Assembly: GCA_024180945.1 (NCBI GenBank)
Contig: JAKSGN010000006.1
Span: forward strand, 4,216,001 to 4,280,000
DNA from: Macrophomina tecta
Taxonomy: Eukaryota; Ascomycota; Dothideomycetes; Botryosphaeriales; Botryosphaeriaceae
Direction: 5' to 3'
DNA: 64,000 nucleotides
A program made the position numbers and the translations under genes. The notes under the pieces were generated by a model, which did no database searches, had not been told where the DNA came from, and saw only the letters and a list, made by a program, of their open reading frames with translations. Positions 46,741 through 58,379 of this stretch are shown piece after piece. How positions within the stretch are numbered: position 1 is the stretch's first letter; each line of letters starts with the position of its first letter.

Positions 46741-49700
46741 TAAGGCGTTCTTCAATTCCTCGCTTACTCCTTGGATACGATACCCCTTAACTCTCGTCTC
46801 GGGTCCGTTGTATTATTTTTCTTTGGATTACAGCTGCTGTACCATTTCCACATTCTCGGGGTACCGAAGGCCGTGGCCGAGCCAGACGCGCTAGTTACGC
46901 TGGCATCAGAATTATGTTCTTCACAGTGTCCTCGTAGACCGGCCCTCGGCATCTCAGGATCTCGCTATTCTTCGGTGTCGATATTCTCGGACTTCCAGAA
47001 GCTGATCGCAGCAACTTCACATTTTATGTGCCTTCTTCCTATGGATATATTGTTTTCTCGTTTCTTCCATTGTCTGCTATATTCAGTCGTTTCTGTCTGA
47101 TCACTTTTTCTCCTTTTGATTTTTCTTTTCTATATGCTAGGATACCTCTTATGTTTTCTGCTCTCTTTGCTAGGATTTCTCTTCGAAGCTTCCTATTCAC
47201 CAGGCCTTTCTTCGACCAGGGGTTTGGGCCTCACACGGCAATAAGGCAGCGATACGGACGGGTATGCGGGGCAGCTTTTCTCTCTGTGAGCATTTCAGAA
47301 GTCATTCTGGGCGGGGCGGTTGGAGTAACAAGCGGGAAACTCCCTCTCTTTGCGGGCATGTCTATATGGTGTGTGGGAGGGGATTAAGCAAGCACGGCGC
47401 GTGTTATTTGGGATTTGCTTGGGCGCCGAGCCCTCTTCTGAGGCTGTGTTTGGGAGTCAAAAGTATCATATCACGATATCAAGATACAGTTACAGCATCA
47501 TATGAAATCATGGATCACACTCCGCAGTTATCTTCACGAGAGCAAGAAGCGCCGAACAAACGGGCCGTGACACGTAAGGCAAGCCGTTGATGGGTACATG
47601 ACCGGGTCGATTTGCCGCAAACGCAACCCCGTGGGGAGTGGAAGCGACGGGGCCGGACGTATCTGGGAATACTCTAGCGAACACAAAAAAAGGAGCTAAC
47701 GATCGCTCCAGACTGATGAGCATTGCGGCGAAAAATAAATTTTTTTTTGCTCCCACGAATGACGCGAGTCGAGACCGGGCGGGATGCGAGCAGGGTTTGC
47801 GGTGGTTCATTTGGGTGGCGGGCGTTCTCCGGCGGCGGCGAGTCCGGGGGTACGGTCTGGCCAGCCAGGCCGCATACGAAGCGATAGCCCAATATGACTT
47901 AGCAGCAGCTTCCAGGCCACCAACCTAGAACCCTGGGAAAGAGAAAACCGAAAAGGCCAAGCAAGCATCAACGAGCATTAGCTAAAGGGAAGCAACTGCA
48001 ATGTGCCGACGCAAGTCATTGATGTGGGTGCTCTCTCGCTCGCGCTGGAAACAAAGCAAAAGACAAACACCTTCCCAAAGGGGATGAGACCGCATTGAGA
48101 TGATGCCGGAGATGACGGAAGGTCGGGCTGGGCGTACCCTCCATCATCCCTCCCTTCGGCGGCAGAGACGCTGGTGGCACAGCAATTACAAAACGTCGAA
48201 GACAATGGGTAGACCCTCTCTCATTGTCGGGTTCGATGATATCAGAAAGCGAGACATGGCCATATTAGGTTGCTGCTGCTTTGACTTGGAATGCATCGGC
48301 ACCTTGTCTCTTCTTTTGTTTTTCCCTCTTCCGCCTTGCAGGGAGGATGACTGGTGACAGGCAAGCCACCTTCTGCTCGGAGATAGCTTTTGAGATTGGA
48401 CGCTGGTGCTGGGTCGCTGCGTAGTCCCGGATGGGAGCGGTGGCAGAGACGGTGGCTGATAATACTGCCTGCGTCTTTTCTCGTGGACACAAGGCACAAT
48501 ACACATTCCAAGCTTCGGCACATTGCCGAACCGAAATGGGACGGTAGGCAGGACGGCAGCCTCGCTCAGCATTCTTGCAGAGAACGATTGAGGCGACGTG
48601 AGCGGATGTGTCTCCGGGTGCACGCACTGCCAGGGATGCAGGGAGAGGGGGGAGGCGGCTAGAGAGCAGAGATATTATGGGCGAGCTGGACATTGGCCAG
48701 GAATGAGACAGGTCGCGTGGGCAGATGGGCGATCGCGGTTGTCAAGAGGCGGATGTAGGTAGTTGGGGCTTTTCCGGGGCAGATCGATGTGCAGCAGGGT
48801 GCAGTGCGACGGGAGCGATCTTGGTCAGGCTCGGATCGGCAGTGCGCGATGACGCCACCAGTGCTCTCTCACATCTCCGTCAACTGCTTTTCTGCACCCT
48901 TCACGCTCTGCTCGCTCCTGTCTGCCCTGGTCCGCTGCGAAACATGCTTCCATTCCTTGCACCTAAGTCCTCGCGGCAACCTGGCTCGCGGGCATCGCAC
49001 ACAGCGCGTGGCACGTTGCGGTGACGGGAAAAAAGTGAGCCTTTCTCTCAAGGCGTGGTTGAAGATGGTAGTGGAACTTCAGCACTGCTTGCGCTGCCGT
49101 TGCGCCTCGGGGCCATCCAGATAGCAGCGACAATGCTTGCCGCTGCCTGTACGGGCGGTCAGAGCCGCGTTCGCCGGCATACATTCTTTCGTCTGGCGTG
49201 GCCGCAGCAACGGGGGCATCGCTCGCACACAAACAGCCCGCTATGTGCAAGCTCATTCTTCGCCCACCCTCGCCGACTTTCCGCTGTCTTGGTCCTACAC
49301 CTCATTTTCGCGCTCGCTCGGTGCCCGGCCGGCTGCCTTCCCCCGTCGTTCTTTCCGCTTCGTCTGACCCGCCGCCGTCTTGGGGAAGGAGCAACCGCCA
49401 CGCCGTGGCTACGTCTCCGCCAGCGCCTACCCTGCTCGTCACATATCCCCGCTGCCCCGCCGTTCTCCGGCACCTAATTGTTCTCCGACCAGCGACGCTC
49501 TTTCGATCTTCATTTTTGCTCGAACTTGGCTTGTTTGCCGAGCCGTCCGCTCCTTCGCCGCGCTGTGCTCCTCCATTGGCCCACCCAGCGACCACTTCTT
49601 CTCCAGGCCGGCTACTTTCTCCCCACACCCAACGGCCGCCGGTCAGGGCCCTCCACTTTCGTCGCCGCGGCTCGACTTTTCCCTCAACGTGCACACATAC

Positions 49701-49828
49701 TAACCCGTCGCTCCCGTCAGTCCGATGCCACAGCACCTTGCCCTCTGAACATCTACTCCCGAGGGAACTGCACGGAAGCCTAGCGGATCGGCCTGTCGAG
49801 GATTTCACTGTCATAACAGCTGCTCCCA
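46741..49828. other. Intergenic region before the kinase gene
   Basis: It holds the 3' end of the flbC-like gene, AT-rich and T-rich DNA (46.8-47.2 kb), mixed sequence without a recognisable gene, and from about 49.2 kb a C/T-rich stretch that is probably the leader of the kinase transcript. Long frames at 49198-49983 (+) and 49302-49883 (-) overlap this leader and the first kinase exon in other frames. Confidence 0.5.
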
Positions 49829-52800
49829 ATGGAGCGCTCCGGCCGAGCCTCCCGCTACAGTTCCCAAAAGTCAAGGCGACCACTTACAGACGCGACTTCG
49901 CGAGCCAACTCTTCCACCCCACCGCGCTCCACCAAAGCCTCCACCAAGCATGGCGAGGCCCAGTACCAGCTCTTCCACAATGAGTCTTTGCTGCCGCAAG
50001 GCGATACTCCGACCGTCCACCGCCCCACTTCCACCGCCGAGAACAAGCATCCTGCCAACGTTGCGAAAATCGACAGCAGAGCTGTGAACAGAGACTCCGC
50101 CATCTCCAACTTGAGCAACAGCTCGGGTCGCAAGACTCACATTGGTCCCTGGCAGCTCGGTAAAACCATTGGAGAGGGAGGGTGTTCGCGCGTCAGGGCT
50201 GTAAGGCACTGCGTCACGGGCCAGCTTGGTGCGGCCAAGATCATCTCCAAGAAGACTGCGGATAAGGTCAAGGCCCAGAGCTTGCTGAACCTCTACAAGT
50301 CTGCCGAGACCGATCCCAAGCTTGCAGCCCAGATGAAGATCATGCCATTTGGGCTCGAGCGCGAAATTGTGATCATGAAGCTGCTCAACCACTCCAACAT
50401 TGTGAAGCTGTTCGATGTATGGGAGAACCGTAGTGAGTTGTAAGTGCTTACTTCTCTTTGCCACGTGGGGTTACGCATCACTAACTACCTGCCAGATATC
50501 TTATCATGGAGTACGTGGAGGGCGGCGAGCTCTTCGGATACATCGATGAGAGCGTTGGCCTTCCCGAGATGGAGACCGTCTTTATCTTCCGCCAAATCGT
50601 CGCTGCGCTCCTCTATTGTCATCGCATCAAGATCCACCACCGGGATCTGAAGCCGGAGAACATCCTCATCGACGCCGAAAACTTGACCATCAAGCTCGTC
50701 GACTTTGGCATGGCAGCCCTTCAGCCGGAGGGCAGGTGGCTTAGTACACCCTGTGGAAGCCCTCACTACGCTGCGCCGGAGGTTATACGCTACAAACAGT
50801 ACGACGGCGGACAGGCTGATGTGTGGAGCTGTGGTGTCATTCTCTACGTCATGCTCACTGGGCAGCCTCCCTTCACGTATAACGATCGCCAGGATTTGAC
50901 ACACTTGTTCAAAATGATCGCTCAGGCTAGGTACGTGATGCCGGATAACTTGAGCGATGAAGCCAAGGACCTCATCAGCAAGATTTTGGTCCCTGACCCT
51001 CGGCGGCGCATCAACATAGAAGGTGTCTGGAAGCACCCATTTCTCCACAAGTACGATGCGGAGTTTGGTTTCGACGAAATGACAGATAAAGACATCTGGA
51101 ATGGTCCCAAGCCACGTATCAGTCACTGGGATCTCCGCCATGCGGAGGATGTTGACAAGGAGACGCTTCGGAACATGCGATGCCTCTGGCACAGCGAGCC
51201 GGAGGAAAACATCATGCGTAGGCTCATGAATAACGAGGCGAATCAGGAGAAATTCTTCTATAGCTCCCTTCAAAAGTACAAGGAGCAGCAGCTGGAGCAT
51301 TGGCCTGGAGAACCAGAAATTGCCTACTCTGCAAGCGACTATCACCATATCCAGCCTTTGACAAGGCCTGACCAGTCGCATCCGCTTCCCCACGCCCGTA
51401 CCAAGTCGCAGTTCTCGATCCTAAACGACGAGCACCTTCACACTGCCCACAGCTTCCAGAAGCCTCCCCCATCTGAGAAGAGCTACGATCCTTTCCGCGC
51501 TTCCAGGGAGCCTTCAATTGCCAACAAGGTAAACTACATGAACGTGACGGTCCACCGTCATGGTACAGTTGAGAGCGTACACCGCAACCGCAGGTCATCC
51601 GTAGCTTTGAGTAGCAGCCATGGACGTGGAAGCTCACTGCGGGTTGAGACTCTGAAGAAGTCTGGCTGGCGGACCTCCGGACTTTCCAGCATCGACTCGC
51701 GTGGCAGTTCCAGAAGGGGATCCGTGGCAACACCTACTGCAAAGCATAAGAAATCGCTGTCCAGGTCGTCGACTAGCAGCTCCGTCTGGGCGAGTTCACC
51801 GCCTATAGTTGTGAGACCCAGCGGCTCGCACAAGCGCGGTGTTAGCTTCGCGCATCTTCGCAAGAGTTCCACAACGGGCCGTCTTACTGTTACGGAGGCT
51901 ACCCTGGCGCAATGCACGCCTGAGCAACGCAAATACCTGCAAGAGGCCACAGAGGAGAGGCGGCCGCAGGAGCAGGTCCCGGAACTTCCCAGCTCACCTG
52001 CTCAGACATGTTCGCTGCTTGCATCTTCCGGATTTGTCTTGAAGAATGCTAAGCCTCGGTTGAAGGCCAAGCCTCCGGAGACTCCTGGCCGTGTTATCGA
52101 TGGAGAGATCCGGAAGGCAAGCGTCGAGCTTGAGAAGGCGCTTGATGAAGCTTTTAATCGTTCTTCGGTCAGTTCCAGCGTTCGGACGTCTTCCGAGAGA
52201 CCTAACCCCTTCGAGTATGAAACTCCGCCATCCTCTGTTTCCTATCGTGGGTCAGGTGCCTCGGCCTACACGGCTGATGCACAGGCATTCAAGCAAATCG
52301 ATACACAACGTCCACTGCCCCCACTCCCACCGGAGGCCAGTCACGACTCACCCAACACATACCTTGCTCGCGAGCTGGCTGAGACACGTGAGCGCCTCGC
52401 AGCGCGCTTTGCATTGGAAGGTGGCGAGAACACAGCCAACTACAACGAAGCGTTGAGCTCTCTCGATCGTTTGTTGCACCCAGCGCGACTGACACCAGCT
52501 GATGGGAACCACCGTTCCGTTTCTGCCCCTCAGCAACAGTCACCTCAGCATCCTCGTCTTCTACCAATCATATCTGAAGAAGGAAAGTCAACACCTGACG
52601 CAAGCCCGCAAGTTGGCGCGCCCAACTGGCGTACTGTAACCCGCGCTGCCACGGATCCTGTAAGTCGAGCTCAAGATTGGTACCACGGATATCAGACAAT
52701 CCGGGTTGTTGATGCCAGCTCTCCTGGCCCTGATGGCCCACACATTCCGCCCCTGAACATTCGGAAGAAGAGCAGTGGCAGTACACTCGCCCAGGTTGCC

Positions 52801-54042
52801 GCAGCTACTGAATTGACGCCAACGCCGCCGCTTTCGCACGCGCATGGTTTGCAGCCTACCGTTCCAGCCACACCTAGTCCCGTCAACCAGCTTCGCCACA
52901 AGGCCAGCCGAATTACTGGGCTTGGCCAGGCGCCGTCGCCGATTGCGAACCGCAACTCCCTGGATGCTGCGACGCAGACTACTCCTGCGCAGACCCCTCC
53001 TCAGACCTCCACACCCAGCACCACCGCGAAGGAGGAGAAGGTCACTAAGAAGCGCAGCTGGTTCAAACGCCGGGCCAGTGACAAGGACCAGCCGGAACCA
53101 ATTCAATACACCACCGATTTTGCTCGTCGCCCGAGGATTCCAGATGCGTGGCAAGGCCTGGACGATCGTCTGGAGCGGCCGAAGCCGCGTGCCGTCTCTT
53201 CATATGCGAAGCCAGATCGGAAGACTAATGCCAGCCCGAGTGCAAGCAGCAACAGTGAATTTCCGATGCGGGATTCGGAGAAGAATGACAAGTTGGCCGG
53301 CTTGAAGAAGAACTTGGCAAGCTTATTTGGCAAAAAGCCTCCGGAGAAGAAGACCAGTTGCTCGTTAATGCTAAGTACGTTCTTGCTTTCCACTCATGTT
53401 TGCGACCACTTTCGTAAGTGCTTATATATTGACTTCTTAGTGCCCCCGAACTACTCTGCGAGCTCGCTCCCTTCTTCTGGTATATCCTTCGGCGAAGACT
53501 TCGAGCCTTCGACACCGCGCTACATCGAAGGCCAGAATTGGCTCTCTCGCTTTCTTCACATTAAGCCCGCTACGAAGGTCCTTGCTTTCCAAGTTGGCCG
53601 CGGTCGTGCTCGGCAAGAGATTGTTCGCCTTCTGCGCGATTGGAAGCGTTTCGGTGTCCGGGATGTCAAATTTGACCGCGCCACGAATATCATTCAGGCT
53701 CGCGTCGACAAAGCCAATCGTGAGTTTTATTTCCTTGCCGGGGCACCGGCAAAACTCAGGGAATATTATGAAGTTTTAGCCAAATCTTCTCCATGTGCTA
53801 ACTAACACATTTCTCAACCAGAGCTCCAGATGAGGCCCGTCGCCTTCACCGCCGAGCTCTTCACGGTGCTGCAACAAGGGCGCCGTGTCCAGATGTGTAT
53901 AGGACGCTTCACCCAGACCCGCGGGGCTGCCAGCAGTTTCCGTAAGGTTGTCGATATCATTGAGGAAGTCCTTTCCGAAAAGGGTCTTATCATTGAAGAT
54001 GAGGCACGTGTCCGGGAAGTGACTGGTGTATTGGACGGCTGA
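49829..54042 (+). CDS. Serine/threonine kinase of the Gin4/Hsl1/Kcc4 (Nim1) family
   Basis: Four exons (49829-50439, 50496-53374, 53441-53719, 53822-54042) encode 1329 residues. Kinase domain about residues 107-380: glycine loop GEGGCSRV (115-122), Lys137 in GAAKII, catalytic HRD with Asp254 in HHRDLKPEN, DFG with Asp273, then TPCGSPHYAAPE. A long Ser/Pro-rich regulatory region follows (KRSWFKRR basic patch near 1080), and the last three exons form a conserved fungal C-terminal domain of the KA1 type, expected to bind acidic membrane lipids (WLSRFLHIKPATKVLAFQ; AFTAELFTVLQQGRRVQMCIGRF). Family members organise septins at the bud neck or septum and restrain Wee1/Swe1, linking cell shape to mitosis. 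Introns are 56, 66 and 102 nt; the 66-nt intron is in frame without stops. All catalytic residues are present. I cannot separate Gin4, Hsl1 and Kcc4, so no symbol is given. Confidence 0.93.
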
Positions 54043-55677
54043 TTTATCCGCTTCTCCACAACAATTTTTAGGCACGATTGCCCACCACAGTCAAAATGAG
54101 CTGGACTCACTGCATTAGTGCCCGCATTTGGGTTATGACAGCATTGGTATTCGGCATGCGCTTGAAGAAGGCAGATTGGATTGGTATTGAAGAGTTGGTT
54201 TCGTTTGAAGATTAGATTTGGTGTTCAATGGGCGGAAGGACCGCTGGATGTTCCGTGACGATCATTTTGGTGGGACTTCTGGAAGTCGACACCCAAGCCG
54301 TTGATTTTCGAAGCTCAACTATTGGGATGTGGATCCAATCCTCCACCATCGGGACTTCCTCTCTGGTGGCTGGAATCTGCATTCCGCCCTGGTTCTGAAC
54401 GCTGGCCGTGACCGAGACCGTTCATCCGAGGCCACCATTCCTTTCAGAAAACCAGCACGTCGACATTCACCGCTTTTCAGCACCAACTTGAAATCTAACT
54501 TTTGCAATCGGACTATGCCGACTGCCTTAATTCTCTCGTTCACTTACTTAATACTCAGCATTCCTGGCGGTGACACTTCGACTTTCACCATTACGATTCC
54601 TTTTCCGCGTTCGATGATACCAGAGCAACTTCCCGAGCGCATAAAAGTTTCATTACAGTCAAAGACCGCATCGGACAGTAATGAACTGAAATGGTCGTGC
54701 ATGTATACCATCACTGGTGGACTGGCGTTTCGTTGAAACGGACGAGGCCTTTGGTACCTCTTCATCGAGCGGTTTTTGTTTAACGCTTCTGTCATTCCAT
54801 TAAAACGCTTTCGGATTCCCTGGCTCAACTACTTTTTTGTTTCCTCGTTTTCTCTCGGCAGCACATCACTTTAGTACTTTTAAGCGACTTTCCTTATGGC
54901 AAACTAGGTGGATAATCCCCGGGGGGGTGGGGGTGGTGGTGGAGAGGGGAAGAGCACAGCGTGCGTTCTGGTAGTTTCTGATACAATAAGGTCTGTCGAC
55001 TTCTTTTTCTCTTCCTGCACTTCAAAAAAAGCATCTCGTAGCATAGGAAAACGGAAGAAGAAACGCTCAGATCCTAAGTAAGTTGTGAATAAGAGGGGAT
55101 CGTTGGCTGACAGATTTGACGATGGATTAGTAGGGTTTAAAGGGTTGTTATCGTAGAATGAAAGGCAGAAAAGGCTATGGCCATTTGTAGATAATCAATA
55201 TGGTGACGAACGGTTATTCCAAGCTGTTTGATTGCAAGCTGTTGAAGTCTTTCCTGGTGTTTGTTGTTCGTAGAAGCAGCTGTTTGTGGTGAATTGGGCT
55301 TTCCCTAGGGGTTTGGTGCTATCTGCTTGCTAGGTTGGGATCTATTCTGTGCTCAAGTGGGTTGTAGAAGTCAGAAATGTATTTTTTTGCCACTGCTGCA
55401 GTGATCAGATATGATGTTCCGAGGTGGAACTGCAAATGCAAGAGCGGCTATCACATAGGGCAACCAAGATATGCTCCTCTACTCCGTGTCTATATATCTG
55501 AATCAGAATCCTCAGTCCCTACATGGTATGCATAGAAGACGCGGGCGCTGTAGAACAGAGAAGCAAACGCGCAGGCATCCCAGATGACGCATACATCAAT
55601 TACTTCTTGTTCCCTTCCTTTTCTTCCCATCCAATGGATGTAGAGGTCCTCGAGGTTGGTTTCTACAGCAAAAAAAT

Positions 55678-55729
55678 AAGAAGAAAAGAAAAGAAAAGGA
55701 AAGGAAAGGAAAGGAAAGGAAAGGAGGAG
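55678..55729. repeat. 52-base homopurine tract, (AAAGG)n-like
   Basis: Only A and G for 52 bases, with AAAAG units changing to about six GGAAA units. A further mostly purine stretch follows to about 55778. Confidence 0.93.
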
Positions 55730-56299
55730 CAGCAGGAACTAGAACAAGAAGAACAAGAAGAAGAGAGGAGAAAGGCCGCGTGATGTTATTTAGTGCGGAA
55801 AGATCAAGACCACACACCATCACCACCACCACCTCCTCCTCATCCTCCACCAAGCTCCCCGTGCCGCATCCCATCCTACCCCTCCCTACCCCTCGATCAT
55901 GTACATACGGGGATTGTCCCACACAACTTCTCTATCTTCATCTCTCTCCCTCTCTCCTCTCCCACTCTTTCTTCACCCCCGCACTCGCTCGCCTACGTAT
56001 CCCCGCCCGCCGGCATGCATTTCCTCTCCCCCTTTTTTCCCCCTCCTTTTGCTTCATTCTCTACTCTACCCGCACCTTATCCCAGGCCTCTGCACATGAA
56101 ACAAAACGAAACGCCGAAGGAACACGGCATACACCTCGCATAGACGCCGTGCGACCACGGACGCATCGCACAGGAAGTATACCTACCGGAATAGGGTACG
56201 TGCATGGCGCACGGACCGGTCGTGGACCAGGCATACGGCGAAACAACCAGGAGTGCTACCCGGGGCAGGTTCTGGGAGGTGGATGGGTGTATCTACATT

Positions 56300-56347
56300 G
56301 GGAGGGGACGCGGGCGGGGCCGGGGGGCGGGGCCCGGGGGGGGGAGG
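56300..56347 (+). other. G-rich block with quadruplex-forming pattern
   Basis: Successive G runs of 3-9 bases separated by 1-4 bases (GGAGGGGACGCGGGCGGGG, then GGGGGG, GGGG and a run of nine G). The pattern exceeds the usual four-run requirement for an intramolecular G-quadruplex. It is in non-coding DNA between convergent genes. Confidence 0.7.
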
Positions 56348-56933
56348 AACAGATGTGGGGGAAGATAGGTGCGTGTATTATGCTTACGAGAGGTGACGAT
56401 GACGACGGTGTTCGAGCTTGTGCGACGCGCGGGACGCGATAGGCTTCTCTTCTTTCTCTTTTTTTCCATTTTTTTTTTTTTTTTCGTTTGCCTGTTCTGC
56501 ATATGATGGGCCGTCTTGTTTCTCTTCTACTAGTCTCTTCAAGAAAAACTGCTGTTATCCAATGTAGAAGTACATAGGTATTTCGCCATTTCTACTGTGC
56601 ACTCAGGAATAATGAATGTTGAGAGCCATCGAAGCTCGAACTTGATCTCTCGTCCTCTGCATGCCGTATATTGGATAGCCCCGGAGCCTCTGAAGAGGAA
56701 AACCCAAAAAAAAGAAAGAGCTCTGATATCATTCCGGAGAAAACCCACCAATTCTTCCTAACGCCGTCGCTTTTTGATGCTACCCATGTTGCAATAACAC
56801 ATGCCGCTGAATCGGTCTTTTGCCTTCCGTCACAGTCTCCTAGACTGTGCACATAATGATCACTCCATCAATCAAACGCTTCCTTCGCAACATGCAATAG
56901 TGACCATCCGCTGTCCCCATAATGCCACATTGC

Positions 56934-58211
56934 TCAATCATCCCCGCTAATACCCAAGAAATCTGTTCCGAGCAGCGAATCGATCCAGGCCCACACCTTC
57001 CAGTACATGCTCGCAGCCTCCCAGTCGAAGCTGCCATCCTCCTTCCGGGGGACCTCGCTGCCGATGACTTCCGTGCCGCCACCTACGAAGAGGCGGATCA
57101 GCGGCAATGAGCCCAGCAACTGCTGCCATTTATTCCCCACGGGCAGCAGCGCCTGTTCAGCTGGGAGAAGAACCGCGCGCTTCGCACCACGCACGCGCAA
57201 TGGTGGCGGCGCCACCGGCGCAGGATCAGCGGGCGCAGCGCCTGGTGTCTGCGCGCTCAGCGTTGCCGTCGCGGTCGACTCGAACGACGTCTGCGGCGTT
57301 GCGGCGGCGGTCGAGACAGCAGCGGGCGCGGAGAAGGCGGCGCGGGCGGAGGGACGGTGGCGGAGAGCCGTTGGCGGTGCGGCCGAGGCGGTCGCGGTCG
57401 CGGACGAGGCCGTGTCCGAGTGCGTGGGGCTGGCGCCGCCGGAACCGCCGCGCAGCGTCGCACTGTTGGTCGGGCTCGAGTGCAGGCTGGTGTCGGCAGC
57501 CAAACCGGCGTGCGAGGACGGAATGGCGACGTCACCGCGCGTGGGGCCGGTGCCACGGTACAACTCAGCGAAGACGGCGTGTCCGTGCAGAATGTGTGGC
57601 GAGTAGTGGCAGGCCCGGTCCGCGGCTTCGGGCGAGTCAAAGGTCACTTTGATCCAGTGGTTGCCGCCGCTGTATGTGTTCTTCTTGCGCAGGGCGGCGG
57701 CCGAGAGAACGCGGGCGGCTGCTGCGGTGCGGTTGAGGCTGAGCGAGGTATTATATCGGGAGTTTGGGGGGTGGCGGTCGTAGTCCTCGTAGACAAGGCC
57801 TTCAGATGCGCGCTCGTAGAAGTCGATGGCTGCCCATTGTGTTTCGCTGCTGAAGCCGTATAGTATAACCTCCGTTGGCTCTTTTGTGATGGAGGTTTGG
57901 CTGGGGGGAAGCGCCGGCGCGCCGGCGGCTTGTTGTGATGCTTGCGGTGCGGCGCTTGGAGGTTGTTCCACGGCTTTGGGGGCAGATGCTTTAACTTGGG
58001 TGAAGATCTCATCGATGGCCTTGAGATTAGCGGCGCGGTTTTGGTCCTCCTTGCGAGCTGGGGTGCCGGTGGTCTTGCTGCGCGAGAGGCCTCGGCGGCG
58101 TGTCGAGCGTCCGAATGGCCCCTTCTCCTCCACATAGCGACGTTGGCCGTGGGTATCGCCGCTGCCATCCCCGTCAGAATCGTATAACACGTCGGTCCAG
58201 AAAAACTGCAT
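56934..58211 (-). CDS. nup53: Nucleoporin Nup53 (NUP35 family)
   Basis: 425 residues from ATG 58211 (MQFFWTDVLYDSDGDG) to the TGA at 56934. It contains an RRM of the Nup35/Nup53 type at about residues 113-220 (TEVILYGFSSETQWAAIDFYERA; HWIKVTFDSPEAADRA), a long Ser/Ala/Pro-rich linker, and a C-terminal amphipathic segment (about 400-422, YWKVWAWIDSLLGTDFLGI) that in this family inserts into the nuclear envelope. Nup53 belongs to the inner ring of the nuclear pore and binds Nic96, Nup170 and Ndc1. An upstream exon at 58276-58379 would add 34 residues ending PWGYEYA, which fits family N-termini, but canonical splicing puts it one base out of frame (see the separate entry). The start at 58211 is therefore the conservative choice. 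Confidence 0.9.
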   Translation of the reverse strand: MQFFWTDVLYDSDGDGSGDTHGQRRYVEEKGPFGRSTRRRGLSRSKTTGTPARKEDQNRAANLKAIDEIFTQVKASAPKAVEQPPSAAPQASQQAAGAPALPPSQTSITKEPTEVILYGFSSETQWAAIDFYERASEGLVYEDYDRHPPNSRYNTSLSLNRTAAAARVLSAAALRKKNTYSGGNHWIKVTFDSPEAADRACHYSPHILHGHAVFAELYRGTGPTRGDVAIPSSHAGLAADTSLHSSPTNSATLRGGSGGASPTHSDTASSATATASAAPPTALRHRPSARAAFSAPAAVSTAAATPQTSFESTATATLSAQTPGAAPADPAPVAPPPLRVRGAKRAVLLPAEQALLPVGNKWQQLLGSLPLIRLFVGGGTEVIGSEVPRKEDGSFDWEAASMYWKVWAWIDSLLGTDFLGISGDD

Positions 58212-58275
58212 CTCGGCAAAAGAGGGCGCGAGAGAAAGGTAGAAGAAGGTTGCAGTTGGAAAGTTGTCGACTTAC

Positions 58276-58379
58276 TCGGCGTACTCATAACCCCAGGGCA
58301 GCTGACGGCCGGCGGCATCGAAGGCGCGCTCGGACTCGGGTACAGCGTGTACTTGCATGCCTCCGCGGAAGGAGTTCAT
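58276..58379 (-). other. Probable first exon of nup53, out of frame by one base
   Basis: On the minus strand ATG 58379 begins a frame MNSFRGGMQV...RQLPWGYEYAE. The bases then read GCCGA/GTAAGT, a strong donor, and the only acceptors before the main exon are ...TTGCCGAG/ATGCAG and ATGCAG/TTTTTC. Joining GA to ATGCAG shifts the frame by one base relative to the Nup53 reading frame; joining GAG to ATG would be perfect but needs an intron beginning TAAGT. Either one base is missing at the donor (GAG/GTAAGT expected), or the exon is untranslated leader, or splicing is unusual. Confidence 0.5.

Larger units (their letters stand above)
54043..56933. other. Intergenic region with low-complexity DNA
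   Basis: It lies between the convergent kinase (+) and Nup53 (-) genes. It contains G-rich runs near 54918-54955, a 52-base pure purine tract at 55678-55729, C/T-rich DNA around 55.8-56.1 kb, a very G-rich block at 56300-56347, and T runs near 56459-56484. No gene is recognisable. Confidence 0.55.

Noticed and set aside
49302..49883. 193-codon minus-strand frame over the kinase leader
   Set aside because: It overlaps the C/T-rich leader and first kinase exon, is Gly/Arg-rich and carries no motif.
57644..58318. Alternative 224-codon frame joining nup53 exon 1 by canonical splicing
   Set aside because: It is the frame reached by GT-AG splicing but encodes only low-complexity Pro/Arg/Thr sequence and abandons the conserved Nup53 RRM.
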